Assembly (NCBI GenBank): GCA_937139495.1 | Contig: CAKZQC010000050.1 | Coordinates: 20,403-84,402, forward strand | Direction of reading: 5' to 3' | DNA length: 64,000 nucleotides | Source of the DNA: an uncultured Saprospiraceae bacterium | GTDB lineage: Bacteria; Bacteroidota; Bacteroidia; Chitinophagales; Saprospiraceae | Shown: positions 18,333-27,600 of the stretch, piece by piece | Layout of the letters: every line of letters starts with the position of its first letter | How positions within the stretch are numbered: position 1 is the stretch's first letter | The notes under the pieces: model-generated | Told to the model about the DNA's origin: nothing | Database searches by the model: none | What the model saw: only the letters and a program-made list of their open reading frames with translations | Translations under genes and position numbers: made by a program

Positions 18333-19103
18333 TTATTTCTGTTTGAATCGCTGAATAGCCTTAACCGTAAAATCAGACAATACCAACTGACCACTCATGG
18401 CGGCTCGCTCTGCTAGCAGCTCGTCCCAGTTATTGGTACCTTTCCAAAAAACACCCTTCAGTAATCGCATCGCTTCAGGATTAGATTTAGCCAATGTTTC
18501 AGCTAGTTTCTGAATCTCTTCGTCCATTTCTGCTATGTCTTTCGATACACTTGCAAAAAGCCCTTGCTCTTTTGCCCACTCTGCCGTGTACCAGTCAGTA
18601 GCGTTGATGGACATTTGCGAAAACGCAGAAGTTCCTAACTTACGTTCTACTGCTGGCCCGACTACAAACGGTCCAATACCAATCGCTAATTCGCTCAACT
18701 TGACCGAAGAAAATGCCGTAGCAAAACAATAATCAACAGCAGAAGCAATTCCAACACCGCCACCAACAGCCTTGCCTTGTATCCGTCCTATAATAAATTT
18801 AGGACATTTGCGGCAAGCATTAATAACATTGGCAAAGCCAGAGAAAAACTCTTTCCCTGCTTCCAAGTTTTCGATGGCAACCAATTCGTCAAAACTAGCT
18901 CCTGCACAAAAAGTACGTTCGCCTCGGCTCTTCAATATGATTACTTTTGTAGCAACATCTCTCCCAGCTTCCTTGATAGCATTTGCCAATTTAGCCAATA
19001 GCTTACTAGGCAAAGAATTGTGTGAAGGGTGAAAAAATTCAATCGTAGTAATTCCCTCATTTTTAGTCACTACTACTGTCCCTTGTTCTCTTTTATCTTC
19101 CAT
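18333..19103 (-). CDS. Enoyl-CoA hydratase/isomerase family protein
   Basis: A 256-residue crotonase-fold enzyme. The two oxyanion-hole segments are visible: ERTFCAGASFDEL (about 61-73) and GKAVGGGVGIASAVDYC (about 109-125). The segment KLSELAIGIGPFVVGP contains the Glu usually contributing to hydration or isomerisation. It lies downstream of paaZ on the same strand, about 295 bases away with repeat elements between. In phenylacetate catabolism PaaF/PaaG are crotonase homologues, so a role as hydratase or ring-epoxide isomerase in the same pathway is reasonable but inferred. General fatty acid or branched-chain degradation is the alternative. No -7 box is obvious before its start. Confidence 0.85.
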   Translation of the reverse strand: MEDKREQGTVVVTKNEGITTIEFFHPSHNSLPSKLLAKLANAIKEAGRDVATKVIILKSRGERTFCAGASFDELVAIENLEAGKEFFSGFANVINACRKCPKFIIGRIQGKAVGGGVGIASAVDYCFATAFSSVKLSELAIGIGPFVVGPAVERKLGTSAFSQMSINATDWYTAEWAKEQGLFASVSKDIAEMDEEIQKLAETLAKSNPEAMRLLKGVFWKGTNNWDELLAERAAMSGQLVLSDFTVKAIQRFKQK

Positions 19104-19237
19104 GATATTATGTTATTTTTGTTATTTTAAAAAGCCAATGTTAGTGTTCAATGTCTGAAGTATAAAGTCCTAATTCAGAGGTTTTTCAATCTTTATATCT
19201 AATCCATTTAATTGAAAAAACTTTCGACTTTGGACGC

Positions 19238-19334
19238 AAGTAGGTGGACATAAGTTTTCAACGCCCAAAAAAGTCTATTTTTAACAAAAAATAGTTCATT
19301 TTTCATTACATCGCCAACTTTTGTCCACCTACTT
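19238..19334. repeat. 97-bp palindromic element, copy A
   Basis: Terminal inverted repeats AAGTAGGTGGACATAAGTT and AACTTTTGTCCACCTACTT (18 of 19 pair) enclose an inner hairpin CTATTTTT-AACA-AAAAATAG. A second copy lies at 35513-35619. It is non-coding and MITE-like, and sits between paaZ and the enoyl-CoA hydratase gene. Confidence 0.75.
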
Positions 19335-19384
19335 AAGAGCATGTTTAAATTTATACTGATTTGTAATTTTAGACACGCTCTAAG
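19334..19384. repeat. Inverted pair of stop-associated repeat motifs (copy 3)
   Basis: The minus-strand motif CTTAGAGCGTGTCTAAAA (19384-19367) starts 15 bases beyond the paaZ stop. It pairs with TTAAGAGCATGTTTAAAT at 19334-19351 on the plus strand, giving a hairpin that could act in paaZ transcript termination. It abuts the 97-bp palindromic element. Confidence 0.5.
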
Positions 19385-19398
19385 AACTTCCGACTACA

Positions 19399-21471
19399 CT
19401 ACCCTATCACCTCTCCTTCCTGATCAATCTTTTTAACCATAGTCAATATCGTTGCCAAGGCACAAGTTTCGCCTGTTTCGTCATAGACATCAACCAAAAA
19501 TTTGACAATTCCTTTCGCTATATCGTCTTCGCTCTTACGCTCTTGATCCACTTTTTCTTTGACCGTAAATCGTACACCAATCGTCATTCCAGGATAAACT
19601 GGCTTAGTAAATCGACATTCGTCCAATCCATAATTGAGCAAAACAGGTCCTTTCTTTGCTTGCACAAACAAACCTGCCGCTTTCGCCAATACCCAATAAC
19701 CATGTGCCACCCGTCCTTCAAAAATAGTCCCATCTAAAGAAGTTTCATCGACATGAGCATAAAAATTATCACCACTCACATTAGCAAAATTAACAATATC
19801 CGCTACCGTCACGGTATGCTTGGCAGTTATCCATTGATCACCTACTTTTATCTCCTCAAAGTATTTGCTGAATGGGTGAATGCGGTCATCATTGCCCTTA
19901 GCACCATACTGAAACACATTCGTTACGTTCGTAATCGTAGTCGGTGTGCCTTGTATAGCCGTACGCTGCAAGTAGTGCTTAACACCACGCATTCCGCCCA
20001 TTTCTTCACCGCCACCAGCACGCCCTGGTCCACCATGCGACAACAGTGGCATTGGAGAACCATGCCCTGTACTTTCTACTGCAGAATCTCTATTGAGCAC
20101 CAAAATACGTCCGTGATGCGTAGCAGCACCCAATATATATTGCTTCGCAATCTGGTCGTCATTGGTCGTAATAGAACTCACCAACGAACCTTTTCCGAGA
20201 TTAGCAATGGTTATCGCTTCTTCTATGTCCGTGTACGGCATAATAGTCGAAACTGGACCAAAAGCTTCCACGGTATGTACTTTTGTTTTTTGCAATGGAT
20301 TATCATTGACAAATAACATCGGTTGTAAAAATGCTCCTTTGTTAATGTCCGCTCCTATTACTTCAAAATCACGCTCAAAACTACCGTACACTAGCTGATT
20401 TTCTTCTGCCAATATACGAGCTGATTTCAGCACTTCTTCCATTTGTTCTTTACTTGCCAATGTCCCCATTCGCACGCCTTCGGCTGTCGGGTCACCTATC
20501 GTCGTTTTTTGCAAGCGAGCAGATAGAGCATATTGAACTTCTTCCACCAAATTTTGAGGGACAATAATACGACGAATAGCCGTACATTTCTGTCCTGTTT
20601 TGGTCGTCATTTCACGGTGTACTTCTTTTATGAATAGCTTAAATTCTGCTGTATCTGGCGTCGCATCTTTGCCCAATACCGAACAGTTTAGCGAATCCGC
20701 CTCCATATTGAAGGTGACTGAATTATTGATAATTTGTGGCAATGATTTGAGCATACGTCCTGTATGTGCCGAGCCTGTAAACGTCACTACATCTTGACTG
20801 TTGACGGTCTCTAGAATACCAATCCCAGAGCCACAGACCAACTGCAATGCTCCTTCGGGCAAAATACCCGATTCGATAATATCTTTGACCATCGCATGTG
20901 TCAAATAGGACGTTTGTTCTGCTGGTTTGACTACCGCTGGCATGCCTGCCAATAAATTAACCGCTAGCTTTTCTAGCATTCCCCATATCGGGAAATTAAA
21001 GGCATTGATGTGTACTGCTACACCTGCTTTGGGTACCATAATATGCTGCCCAATAAATGTTCCTTCTTTGGACAACCCTACCGTTTCACCATCGACAAAA
21101 AACACCTCATCTGGAAATTTTTTGCGCAAGCTAGCATAAGCAAACAATGTACCGATACCACCGTCTATATCCACCCAACTATCCGCTTTGGTCGCTCCAG
21201 AAAGGTAGCTAATAGGATAGTAACTTTTTCTCCTTTTTTGTAAAAACAACGCTAACTTTTTGAGCATCAATCCTCGCTGCAAAAAAGTCATTTTACGCAA
21301 GTTGCGATTGCCTACGGCTCGTCCATATTCCAACACTCCTGCAAAGTCTAATCCTTCTTTTTCGTTGACCGTAGAAATTACATCTCCTGTTACGGCATTG
21401 TATTGAGCTATCCCATCGCCCTCGTGTGTTATCCAATTACCTTGTATATAATTATCGAGTTTATTCGCCAT
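19399..21471 (-). CDS. paaZ: Phenylacetate degradation bifunctional protein PaaZ
   Basis: A 690-residue fusion of an NAD(P)-dependent aldehyde dehydrogenase and a MaoC-type (R)-hydratase. In the dehydrogenase half the motifs INAFNFPIWG, FNMEADSLNC and TKTGQKCTAIRR give Glu257 and Cys296, matching the Glu256 and Cys295 catalytic pair of E. coli PaaZ. The C-terminal hotdog domain carries GDNFYAHVDETSLDGTIFEG and VAHGYW. The enzyme opens oxepin-CoA and oxidises the resulting semialdehyde in the aerobic phenylacetate pathway. The ATG at 21471 (MANKLDNYIQGNW) is preferred over an upstream ATG at 21507, because PaaZ proteins start there and a TATTTTTG box lies between the two. The ring-epoxidase genes paaABCDE are not in this window. 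Confidence 0.92.
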   Translation of the reverse strand: MANKLDNYIQGNWITHEGDGIAQYNAVTGDVISTVNEKEGLDFAGVLEYGRAVGNRNLRKMTFLQRGLMLKKLALFLQKRRKSYYPISYLSGATKADSWVDIDGGIGTLFAYASLRKKFPDEVFFVDGETVGLSKEGTFIGQHIMVPKAGVAVHINAFNFPIWGMLEKLAVNLLAGMPAVVKPAEQTSYLTHAMVKDIIESGILPEGALQLVCGSGIGILETVNSQDVVTFTGSAHTGRMLKSLPQIINNSVTFNMEADSLNCSVLGKDATPDTAEFKLFIKEVHREMTTKTGQKCTAIRRIIVPQNLVEEVQYALSARLQKTTIGDPTAEGVRMGTLASKEQMEEVLKSARILAEENQLVYGSFERDFEVIGADINKGAFLQPMLFVNDNPLQKTKVHTVEAFGPVSTIMPYTDIEEAITIANLGKGSLVSSITTNDDQIAKQYILGAATHHGRILVLNRDSAVESTGHGSPMPLLSHGGPGRAGGGEEMGGMRGVKHYLQRTAIQGTPTTITNVTNVFQYGAKGNDDRIHPFSKYFEEIKVGDQWITAKHTVTVADIVNFANVSGDNFYAHVDETSLDGTIFEGRVAHGYWVLAKAAGLFVQAKKGPVLLNYGLDECRFTKPVYPGMTIGVRFTVKEKVDQERKSEDDIAKGIVKFLVDVYDETGETCALATILTMVKKIDQEGEVIG

Positions 21472-21489
21472 TTTTAGTGTTATTTTATT

Positions 21490-21497
21490 CAAAAATA
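21490..21497 (-). promoter_or_regulatory. Candidate -7 promoter box for paaZ
   Basis: On the minus strand this reads TATTTTTG, a match to TAnnTTTG, 19 bases before the preferred paaZ start. It would fall inside the gene if the longer start were used. Confidence 0.35.
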
Positions 21498-21631
21498 ATC
21501 TGCTCACAATAATACTAAAGTCTTAGGGTAATGCCTAAGATATAGAGTGTTATTTTGGAAGGAATAGATTTCGCAAATTGCGAAAAAAAAAGAAAAATAG
21601 AACTAAATGCAACATAGTCGCAATAACAAGC

Positions 21632-21639
21632 TATATTTG
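21632..21639 (+). promoter_or_regulatory. Candidate -7 promoter box for the lipoprotein/TonB receptor operon
   Basis: TATATTTG is an exact match to TAnnTTTG, 30 bases before the lipoprotein ATG, leaving a short leader. Confidence 0.45.
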
Positions 21640-21668
21640 TACTATTATTTAATCACAAAAAAAGAACA

Positions 21669-22226
21669 ATGAAAAAGAATTTGTTTGCTGCATTAGGGTT
21701 GACTGCTGTTTTATTTCTAACTGCTTGCGAAAAAGAAGAACCACATGTACATAACGAAGAAGAATTGATTACGACCCTAAACTATACCTTGACTCCTACG
21801 AGCGGTGGCAATGCTATAACGCTAAGTTTTGTGGATTTGGATGGCGACGGTGGCGATGCTCCAACCATTACAGGCGGAACATTAGCGGCTAATGAAACCT
21901 ACACAGGAACGCTAGAGTTATTGGACGAAACCCAAAAACCAGCAGAAAATATTACGACAGAAATAGCCGAAGAAGATGATGAGCATCAGTTCTTTTTCCA
22001 GTCTAGTATTTCAGATTTGACCGTTGCTTATACTGACCAAGATGCCGACGGCAATCCAGTAGGATTGAGCAACACCTTGACTACAGGAGCAGCAGCAACA
22101 GGCTCGATTACTATTACGCTCCGCCATGAGCCTAGCAAATCGGCTACCAACGTATCAACAGGTGATATCACCAATGCTGGTGGAGAAACTGACATTGAAG
22201 TTGTAATTCCGATAGATGTTCAATAA
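21669..22226 (+). CDS. Lipoprotein partner of a TonB-dependent receptor
   Basis: A 185-residue lipoprotein with signal peptide and lipobox LTAC (Cys20). Directly after the anchor comes a His/Glu-rich segment, EKEEPHVHNEEELIT, then two beta-rich stretches with acidic, calcium-loop-like sequence (DLDGDGGDAP, DQDADGNP). No named domain was recognised. Its last bases overlap the start of the TonB-dependent receptor gene by 11 bases, so the two are translated from one message. The pairing suggests a surface or periplasmic binding protein that delivers its ligand to the receptor. The histidines near the anchor make a metal ligand plausible, but this is inference. Confidence 0.8.
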   Translation: MKKNLFAALGLTAVLFLTACEKEEPHVHNEEELITTLNYTLTPTSGGNAITLSFVDLDGDGGDAPTITGGTLAANETYTGTLELLDETQKPAENITTEIAEEDDEHQFFFQSSISDLTVAYTDQDADGNPVGLSNTLTTGAAATGSITITLRHEPSKSATNVSTGDITNAGGETDIEVVIPIDVQ

Positions 22227-24546
22227 AAAGTTACTTTTACTCTTTATATTTAGTTTGATATTTTTCGAATCTTCTGCCCAAGATTGCACCTTGTCTATTC
22301 GAGGGCAGGTTTTTGATGAAGTATCCAAAATGCCCTTATCGTTTGTTACCTTATCTGTACAACAAAGTACTAGAAATAGGATGGCAAATGATAAGGGCTA
22401 CTTCTATTTGGATAGCCTTTGTGTGGGCGAATACCAACTCAGCTGTACTTATTTGGGGTATCAATCCAAAATAATCTCTTTGGATATTCGGCAAGATACC
22501 TTTATCAATATCCAACTTACGCCTACTTCCATAGCATTGAAAACAGTCGTTGTAGAAGCAAAAAAAGAAGCATTTGTTGGGCAATCTACTACCAGTATTG
22601 ATAGAAAAAATATAGAAGATAATTCGAATAAAAATCTCTCTGGCTTACTCGAAAATGAAACAGGCGTTTATTCTATTAAGAACGGAAGCGGTATTTCCAA
22701 ACCTATCGTGCATGGATTGTATGGCAATCGACTAACGATATTAAATAATGGGATTGCCCAAAGTGGACAACAATGGGGCAACGACCACAGTCCAGAAATA
22801 GATCCTTTTGCAGCCGACAAAATCATCTTGCTGAAAGGTGCTAGCACCGTCGAATATGATGGTGGTAACTTGGGTAGTGTTATCTTGGTAGAACCTAGTC
22901 GAATTCAACGATATGTTGGTTTGCGTGGTCAGGTCAACTACCTTCTGGAGACCAATGGTCTAGGACACAATTTGAATGCTCGACTACAACAATATTCTCC
23001 TTTTATCGCATGGAGAATAAGCGGTACACTCAAAAAATATGGCGACAAAAATACACCTGATTATTTTCTCAACAATACAGGATTAGAGCAAGCTAGCCTT
23101 GCCGTTCAGTTAGAAAAATCTTGGAAAAACAAGTTATTTATTGACTTCTACGCCAGTACTTTCAATACACGTCTAGGCGTACTGAGAGGCTCCCACATTG
23201 GCAACCTGACCGACTTGAAACAAGCACTAACCAATCAAGTTCCCTTCTTTACAGAACCTAACTTTAGTTACCAAATAGAAGCGCCCAAACAGCACGTATC
23301 GCACCACTTAGTCAAGATAAAAACAAAGTATTTTCTGAAAAAAAATCAGCTTCTAGAGTTGGTGGTAGCGGGTCAACTCAATGACCGCAAAGAATTTGAT
23401 GTAAGACGAAGTGGAAGAATAGATATTCCTGCCTTGAGCTTGCTCCAATATACCTTCAATTCTGAATTGAAATATACCAATAGATGGGGTCAGAATTGGA
23501 AAATAAAACTGGGTATGCAGAATGCCATAACCGATAATACAAACGATGCCGAAACAGGGCTTCTACCCCTAATTCCTGATTATATCCAATGGAAAAACGG
23601 GCTTTTTGGCACTCTTTCCAAAACAGTAAAAAAAATACATTTCAACTTAGGGGTTCGCTATGATTATACCTACCAAAAAGTAGTAGCAATTAGCACTACG
23701 CTTCCCAGAGAAATCGTTCGATATAACAATCCATTTCATACCTTTAGTAGTATGGCTGCTATAGAAATAGCCCTCGCCAAAACACAAGCTATCAGTTTCA
23801 ATACAGGTTATGCGACCCGAAACCCTGCTATTAATGAACTCTACAGCAGTGGGCTGCATCAAGGCGTAAGCGGTATAGAAGAAGGTAATATTCATCTAAA
23901 AATAGAAAAGGCATTCAAAAACACCCTAGAATATAAGTGGTTTCCAACGGCTAATTTTTCGGTAAGTGCCTTGGCTTATCATCAATATTTTGAAGATTAT
24001 ATCTATCTGAATCCACAACCAGAACTACGCTTAACCATTCGTGGTGCCTTCCCTGTGTTTGAATATCAACAAACAGATGCTCACATTTATGGCTTGGATT
24101 TATCTACTCAATTCGCTATTGGGAAATCCATTTCTGGAGTGCTTAAATACAGCTATTTGAGAGGGCATGATATTGCCAACAAACAGCCCTTAATCTTCAT
24201 GCCGCCCAATCGGCTGTTTGGTAGCTTGAAGTATGCTCATCAAAAAAACATAAAAATTGCTAAAGCAACTTACTTACAACAAATAGAATTTGAGCTCACC
24301 AACAGATTCATTTTTGAGCAAAAAAACCTACTGCCAGAACAAGATTTTGCAGCAGCTCCGCCTGCTTATACACTTTTCGGATTGAAGGCTTCTGCCGCTA
24401 TCCATATCAAAAAATACAAAATCAGCTGCTTTGTCAAAATAGATAATCTATTCAATGTCCGTTATCGGGATTACCTCAATCGTCAACGATATTTTTCCGA
24501 TGAGATGGGGCGAAATATTACTTTGGGCTTGATCTTCAAGCTTTAA
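22216..24546 (+). CDS. TonB-dependent outer-membrane receptor
   Basis: A 776-residue receptor. The signal peptide ends near ESSAQ. A carboxypeptidase-regulatory-like beta domain (about 25-110; IRGQVFDEVSKMPLSFVTL) precedes the plug domain, which has the motifs NLSGLLENETGVYSIKNGSG and GLYGNRLTILNNGI. The rest is a 22-strand-type barrel with alternating aromatic strands and the usual aromatic last strand (NITLGLIFKL). The start overlaps the upstream lipoprotein gene. There is no SusD homologue, so it is more like a siderophore, metal or cofactor receptor than a glycan SusC/D pair. The cargo cannot be read from sequence. Confidence 0.92.
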   Translation: MFNKKLLLLFIFSLIFFESSAQDCTLSIRGQVFDEVSKMPLSFVTLSVQQSTRNRMANDKGYFYLDSLCVGEYQLSCTYLGYQSKIISLDIRQDTFINIQLTPTSIALKTVVVEAKKEAFVGQSTTSIDRKNIEDNSNKNLSGLLENETGVYSIKNGSGISKPIVHGLYGNRLTILNNGIAQSGQQWGNDHSPEIDPFAADKIILLKGASTVEYDGGNLGSVILVEPSRIQRYVGLRGQVNYLLETNGLGHNLNARLQQYSPFIAWRISGTLKKYGDKNTPDYFLNNTGLEQASLAVQLEKSWKNKLFIDFYASTFNTRLGVLRGSHIGNLTDLKQALTNQVPFFTEPNFSYQIEAPKQHVSHHLVKIKTKYFLKKNQLLELVVAGQLNDRKEFDVRRSGRIDIPALSLLQYTFNSELKYTNRWGQNWKIKLGMQNAITDNTNDAETGLLPLIPDYIQWKNGLFGTLSKTVKKIHFNLGVRYDYTYQKVVAISTTLPREIVRYNNPFHTFSSMAAIEIALAKTQAISFNTGYATRNPAINELYSSGLHQGVSGIEEGNIHLKIEKAFKNTLEYKWFPTANFSVSALAYHQYFEDYIYLNPQPELRLTIRGAFPVFEYQQTDAHIYGLDLSTQFAIGKSISGVLKYSYLRGHDIANKQPLIFMPPNRLFGSLKYAHQKNIKIAKATYLQQIEFELTNRFIFEQKNLLPEQDFAAAPPAYTLFGLKASAAIHIKKYKISCFVKIDNLFNVRYRDYLNRQRYFSDEMGRNITLGLIFKL

Positions 24547-24660
24547 AAACCGAGGGCTTTTGTTCTATTCAAAAAATTGAGTGACGCTAATCAAATTCTA
24601 TAGGATTTGATTATATTGTAGGCTACAATACACCAAATTACTCCACTAAGAACATTACCC

Positions 24661-27600
24661 ATGAGTCAAGTATTTCACTTATTCAAGCAAGGAACCGATG
24701 CGATTCCTACCAATCAAGGCTTTTGTTTTCAATACCTCGTCACACTAGAGCGTTGGTTATATAATTATACCAATGGGATTGAGGAAGACATTTATTGCGA
24801 ATTTAAAGATGATATTTTCCAAGAGGACAAAGTCGCCAATACTAGAAAATTTACCCAAGTAAAATGCTATTCTGCTGATTTTAAATTGCAAGATAAAGCA
24901 GTTATAGAATCGTTGATTCACTTTTATGATTTGTATCTAACTCATAAAGCTGATGCAGCTGTGTCTTTTGTTTTTGAAGCAAATTGTAATGTCAATAGAA
25001 CTGGCATTTCTAAAGGGGCAAAGTTATTAGTGGAGTGGTTTGATACCCAAGCTAACTTAGACGAGATACTCCTTATAAATCTATCTACTTTTTTGGAGAA
25101 TAAAATGAGCAGTTTCATAAACAAACGCCTTGAAGTCTTCGAAGAAAAAAATAAAACTAACTCAAAAGCTTTAACAGATGCAGAAGCAAAAATAGATGCT
25201 ATTCAAGCCAACATAGAGTCTAATGACTTCAAAAAATTCATCAAATCTATAGAGTGGAAATTCGATAATTTAGATAAAAAAGAAGCTATCAATAAGAGGA
25301 CGCAAAATTGCTACGATTTGATTTCTAAAGTTTCTGAATTGGAAAAGGACAAAAATCCCGAAGTACTTTTTACATTACTGCTCAATGAAGTCGTTACTTG
25401 CTCTACCAAAGAGAAGGAACAAGAACGTTGTTTGACTACCGCACTATTTAAAGAAAAAATAGAAGTTGCTAATACCTCGGACGAAGTACTAAAATCGCTC
25501 GATGAGCGAACAATTACCATTATTGATGCTCTAAAAAAAGTAGCAAGCCAAGTTGATTTTATAGCAAACGATGTACAGCAAAAAAATAATGCAATCGCTC
25601 TTGCTGCCGAAGAAAAAAAACAAAGCATTACGAAGTATTACAAAGTGCTAAAAGGACATTATAATCAAAATGTCTTGCAAGACGAGTTGATGACCTTAGC
25701 CGATATTTATGTTCGTCCCTACATCAGTGTACATCAACATGCTCTAGCAGATGAAGTAGAATTAAAACACAATCAAACGTTCTACAAAGTAGCACAGTAC
25801 AAACAGGCTTACGAGCTCATACACGACTTTGCTACTAACAATATTGCACTTGATACTCCCTTCAAAAATAAGCAGGCTAATGTCTTGATTATGCTTGGCT
25901 ACCCAGGGCAAGGCAAGACCTCTATGTGCAATCATTACCTGCATCATAGTATCAATCCAACTGACTTGACGAACAACAAAGTTTTTCTAGTTAGATTGAG
26001 AGAAATAACCCATATAAAAGGGCTACTAAATGAACCCATTACGCAACTACTAAAGGAAATACAAAGTACTTGCGAGCATATCAAAAAAAGTGATTTAAAG
26101 AATGCGTTACTTATCCTAGATGGTTTAGATGAGCTGATGATGAAAGAGGGCATGAAGGGGACGCATGTAGAAGAGTTTTGTAAAGTAATAGAGCAAAAAG
26201 CAGCACAATACAACTACAAAGTACTTCTTACGTCTAGGTATGGCTATATCGACTTAGAAAAAATATCTAAAGAAAAATATCTGGTGGCACAGCTTGACTT
26301 GATGACCAAAGAAGAGCAATATCAATGGTGTGACCAATACGCCAAGATACACCCAAGCTCCAAAGTAACTCGAACCGTTATTGATAGTTTGTATACAGAT
26401 GAGGAATTACGCTACTTGAAAGACTTACTCTCTCAACCCCTATTGCTACACCTAGTGGCGGTGACTGATATATCGTTAGGAAAAGACACCATCAAGAACA
26501 AAGCTGATATTTATAATAATTTATTTACTAATCTAATTGACAGAAGTTGGTCAGATAGAGGTCAAATTGATTTATTAGAAGGGCTAGACAAACAGAGTTT
26601 GAGAGCTTACTTACAAGTGATTGCTTTAGAAATACACAAATCTGAAAATGAATACATTCGTAAAAATGAATTGGATAATTTGACAGAAACAGAGACTTTT
26701 TTGGCAAAACTTAGTAATGGACAATCCTTGGGTGATTGCTTAAAGCCACTCATGGTTAGTTTCTATATGAATGAAGTCAAGAAACAACAGCAAGATATTG
26801 ACGAAAAAGATAATTTTCGAAATTATGCTATTGAGTTTCTGCACAAGTCACTACATGAATATTTAGCAGCAGAACGTATTTGGGAACTGTTCAAAATGTT
26901 TGCTATCAAAGATAGCTCCAATCACTTCAGAATATCAGATGTAGATGAGGTATTCAAGTATGTAGGCATTCATTTATCCCCTAAGTTGTTAACCTATGAA
27001 ATTAGGTCAGACCTAAATAATATTATTACAAATGATAAGGAAGCTGATAAAACATTGATATACCAACGGCTGTATCACTTTTTAGCAGAACTATCTGCTG
27101 TCAATTTCATCGATTTACCCAATGCTAGAAGGTCAAAGAATATTATTGAACAAGGTATCAATTTTTGTATTCCTTATTTAGAAGTATTGAACTTGCTTCT
27201 GCTTCAATCAGGGGTAAAAAGTAACCCCTTACCCACAAATTTTGCTACTTATTGGAGAACTATTAACTGCTGGCACTACACTCTCAACTTGAGGGGTGCT
27301 AATTTGAGGGGTGCTGATTTGAGGGGTGCTGATTTGAGGGGTGCTGATTTGGGTGCTGCTGATTTAAAATATGCTAACTTAATATATTCCAATTTAATAT
27401 ATTCCAATTTAAGCCATGCTAATTTGAGCCGTGCTAATTTGAGTTATGCTAATTTGAGGAGTGCTAATTTGGGTGGTGCTGATTTAAGTGGTGCTGATTT
27501 GGTAAATGCTAATTTGATAAATACTAATTTGAGTAGGGCTGATTTGAGGGGTACTGATTTGAGGGGTGCTAATTTGAGTAGGGCTGATTTGATAGGTGCT

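Noticed and set aside
19238..19384. Complete insertion sequence between paaZ and the hydratase gene
   Set aside because: Only short palindromic repeats, with no transposase frame or target-site duplication that could be confirmed.
19753..20316. 187-codon plus-strand frame inside paaZ
   Set aside because: Shadow of the strongly supported PaaZ coding frame; the product has no recognisable feature.
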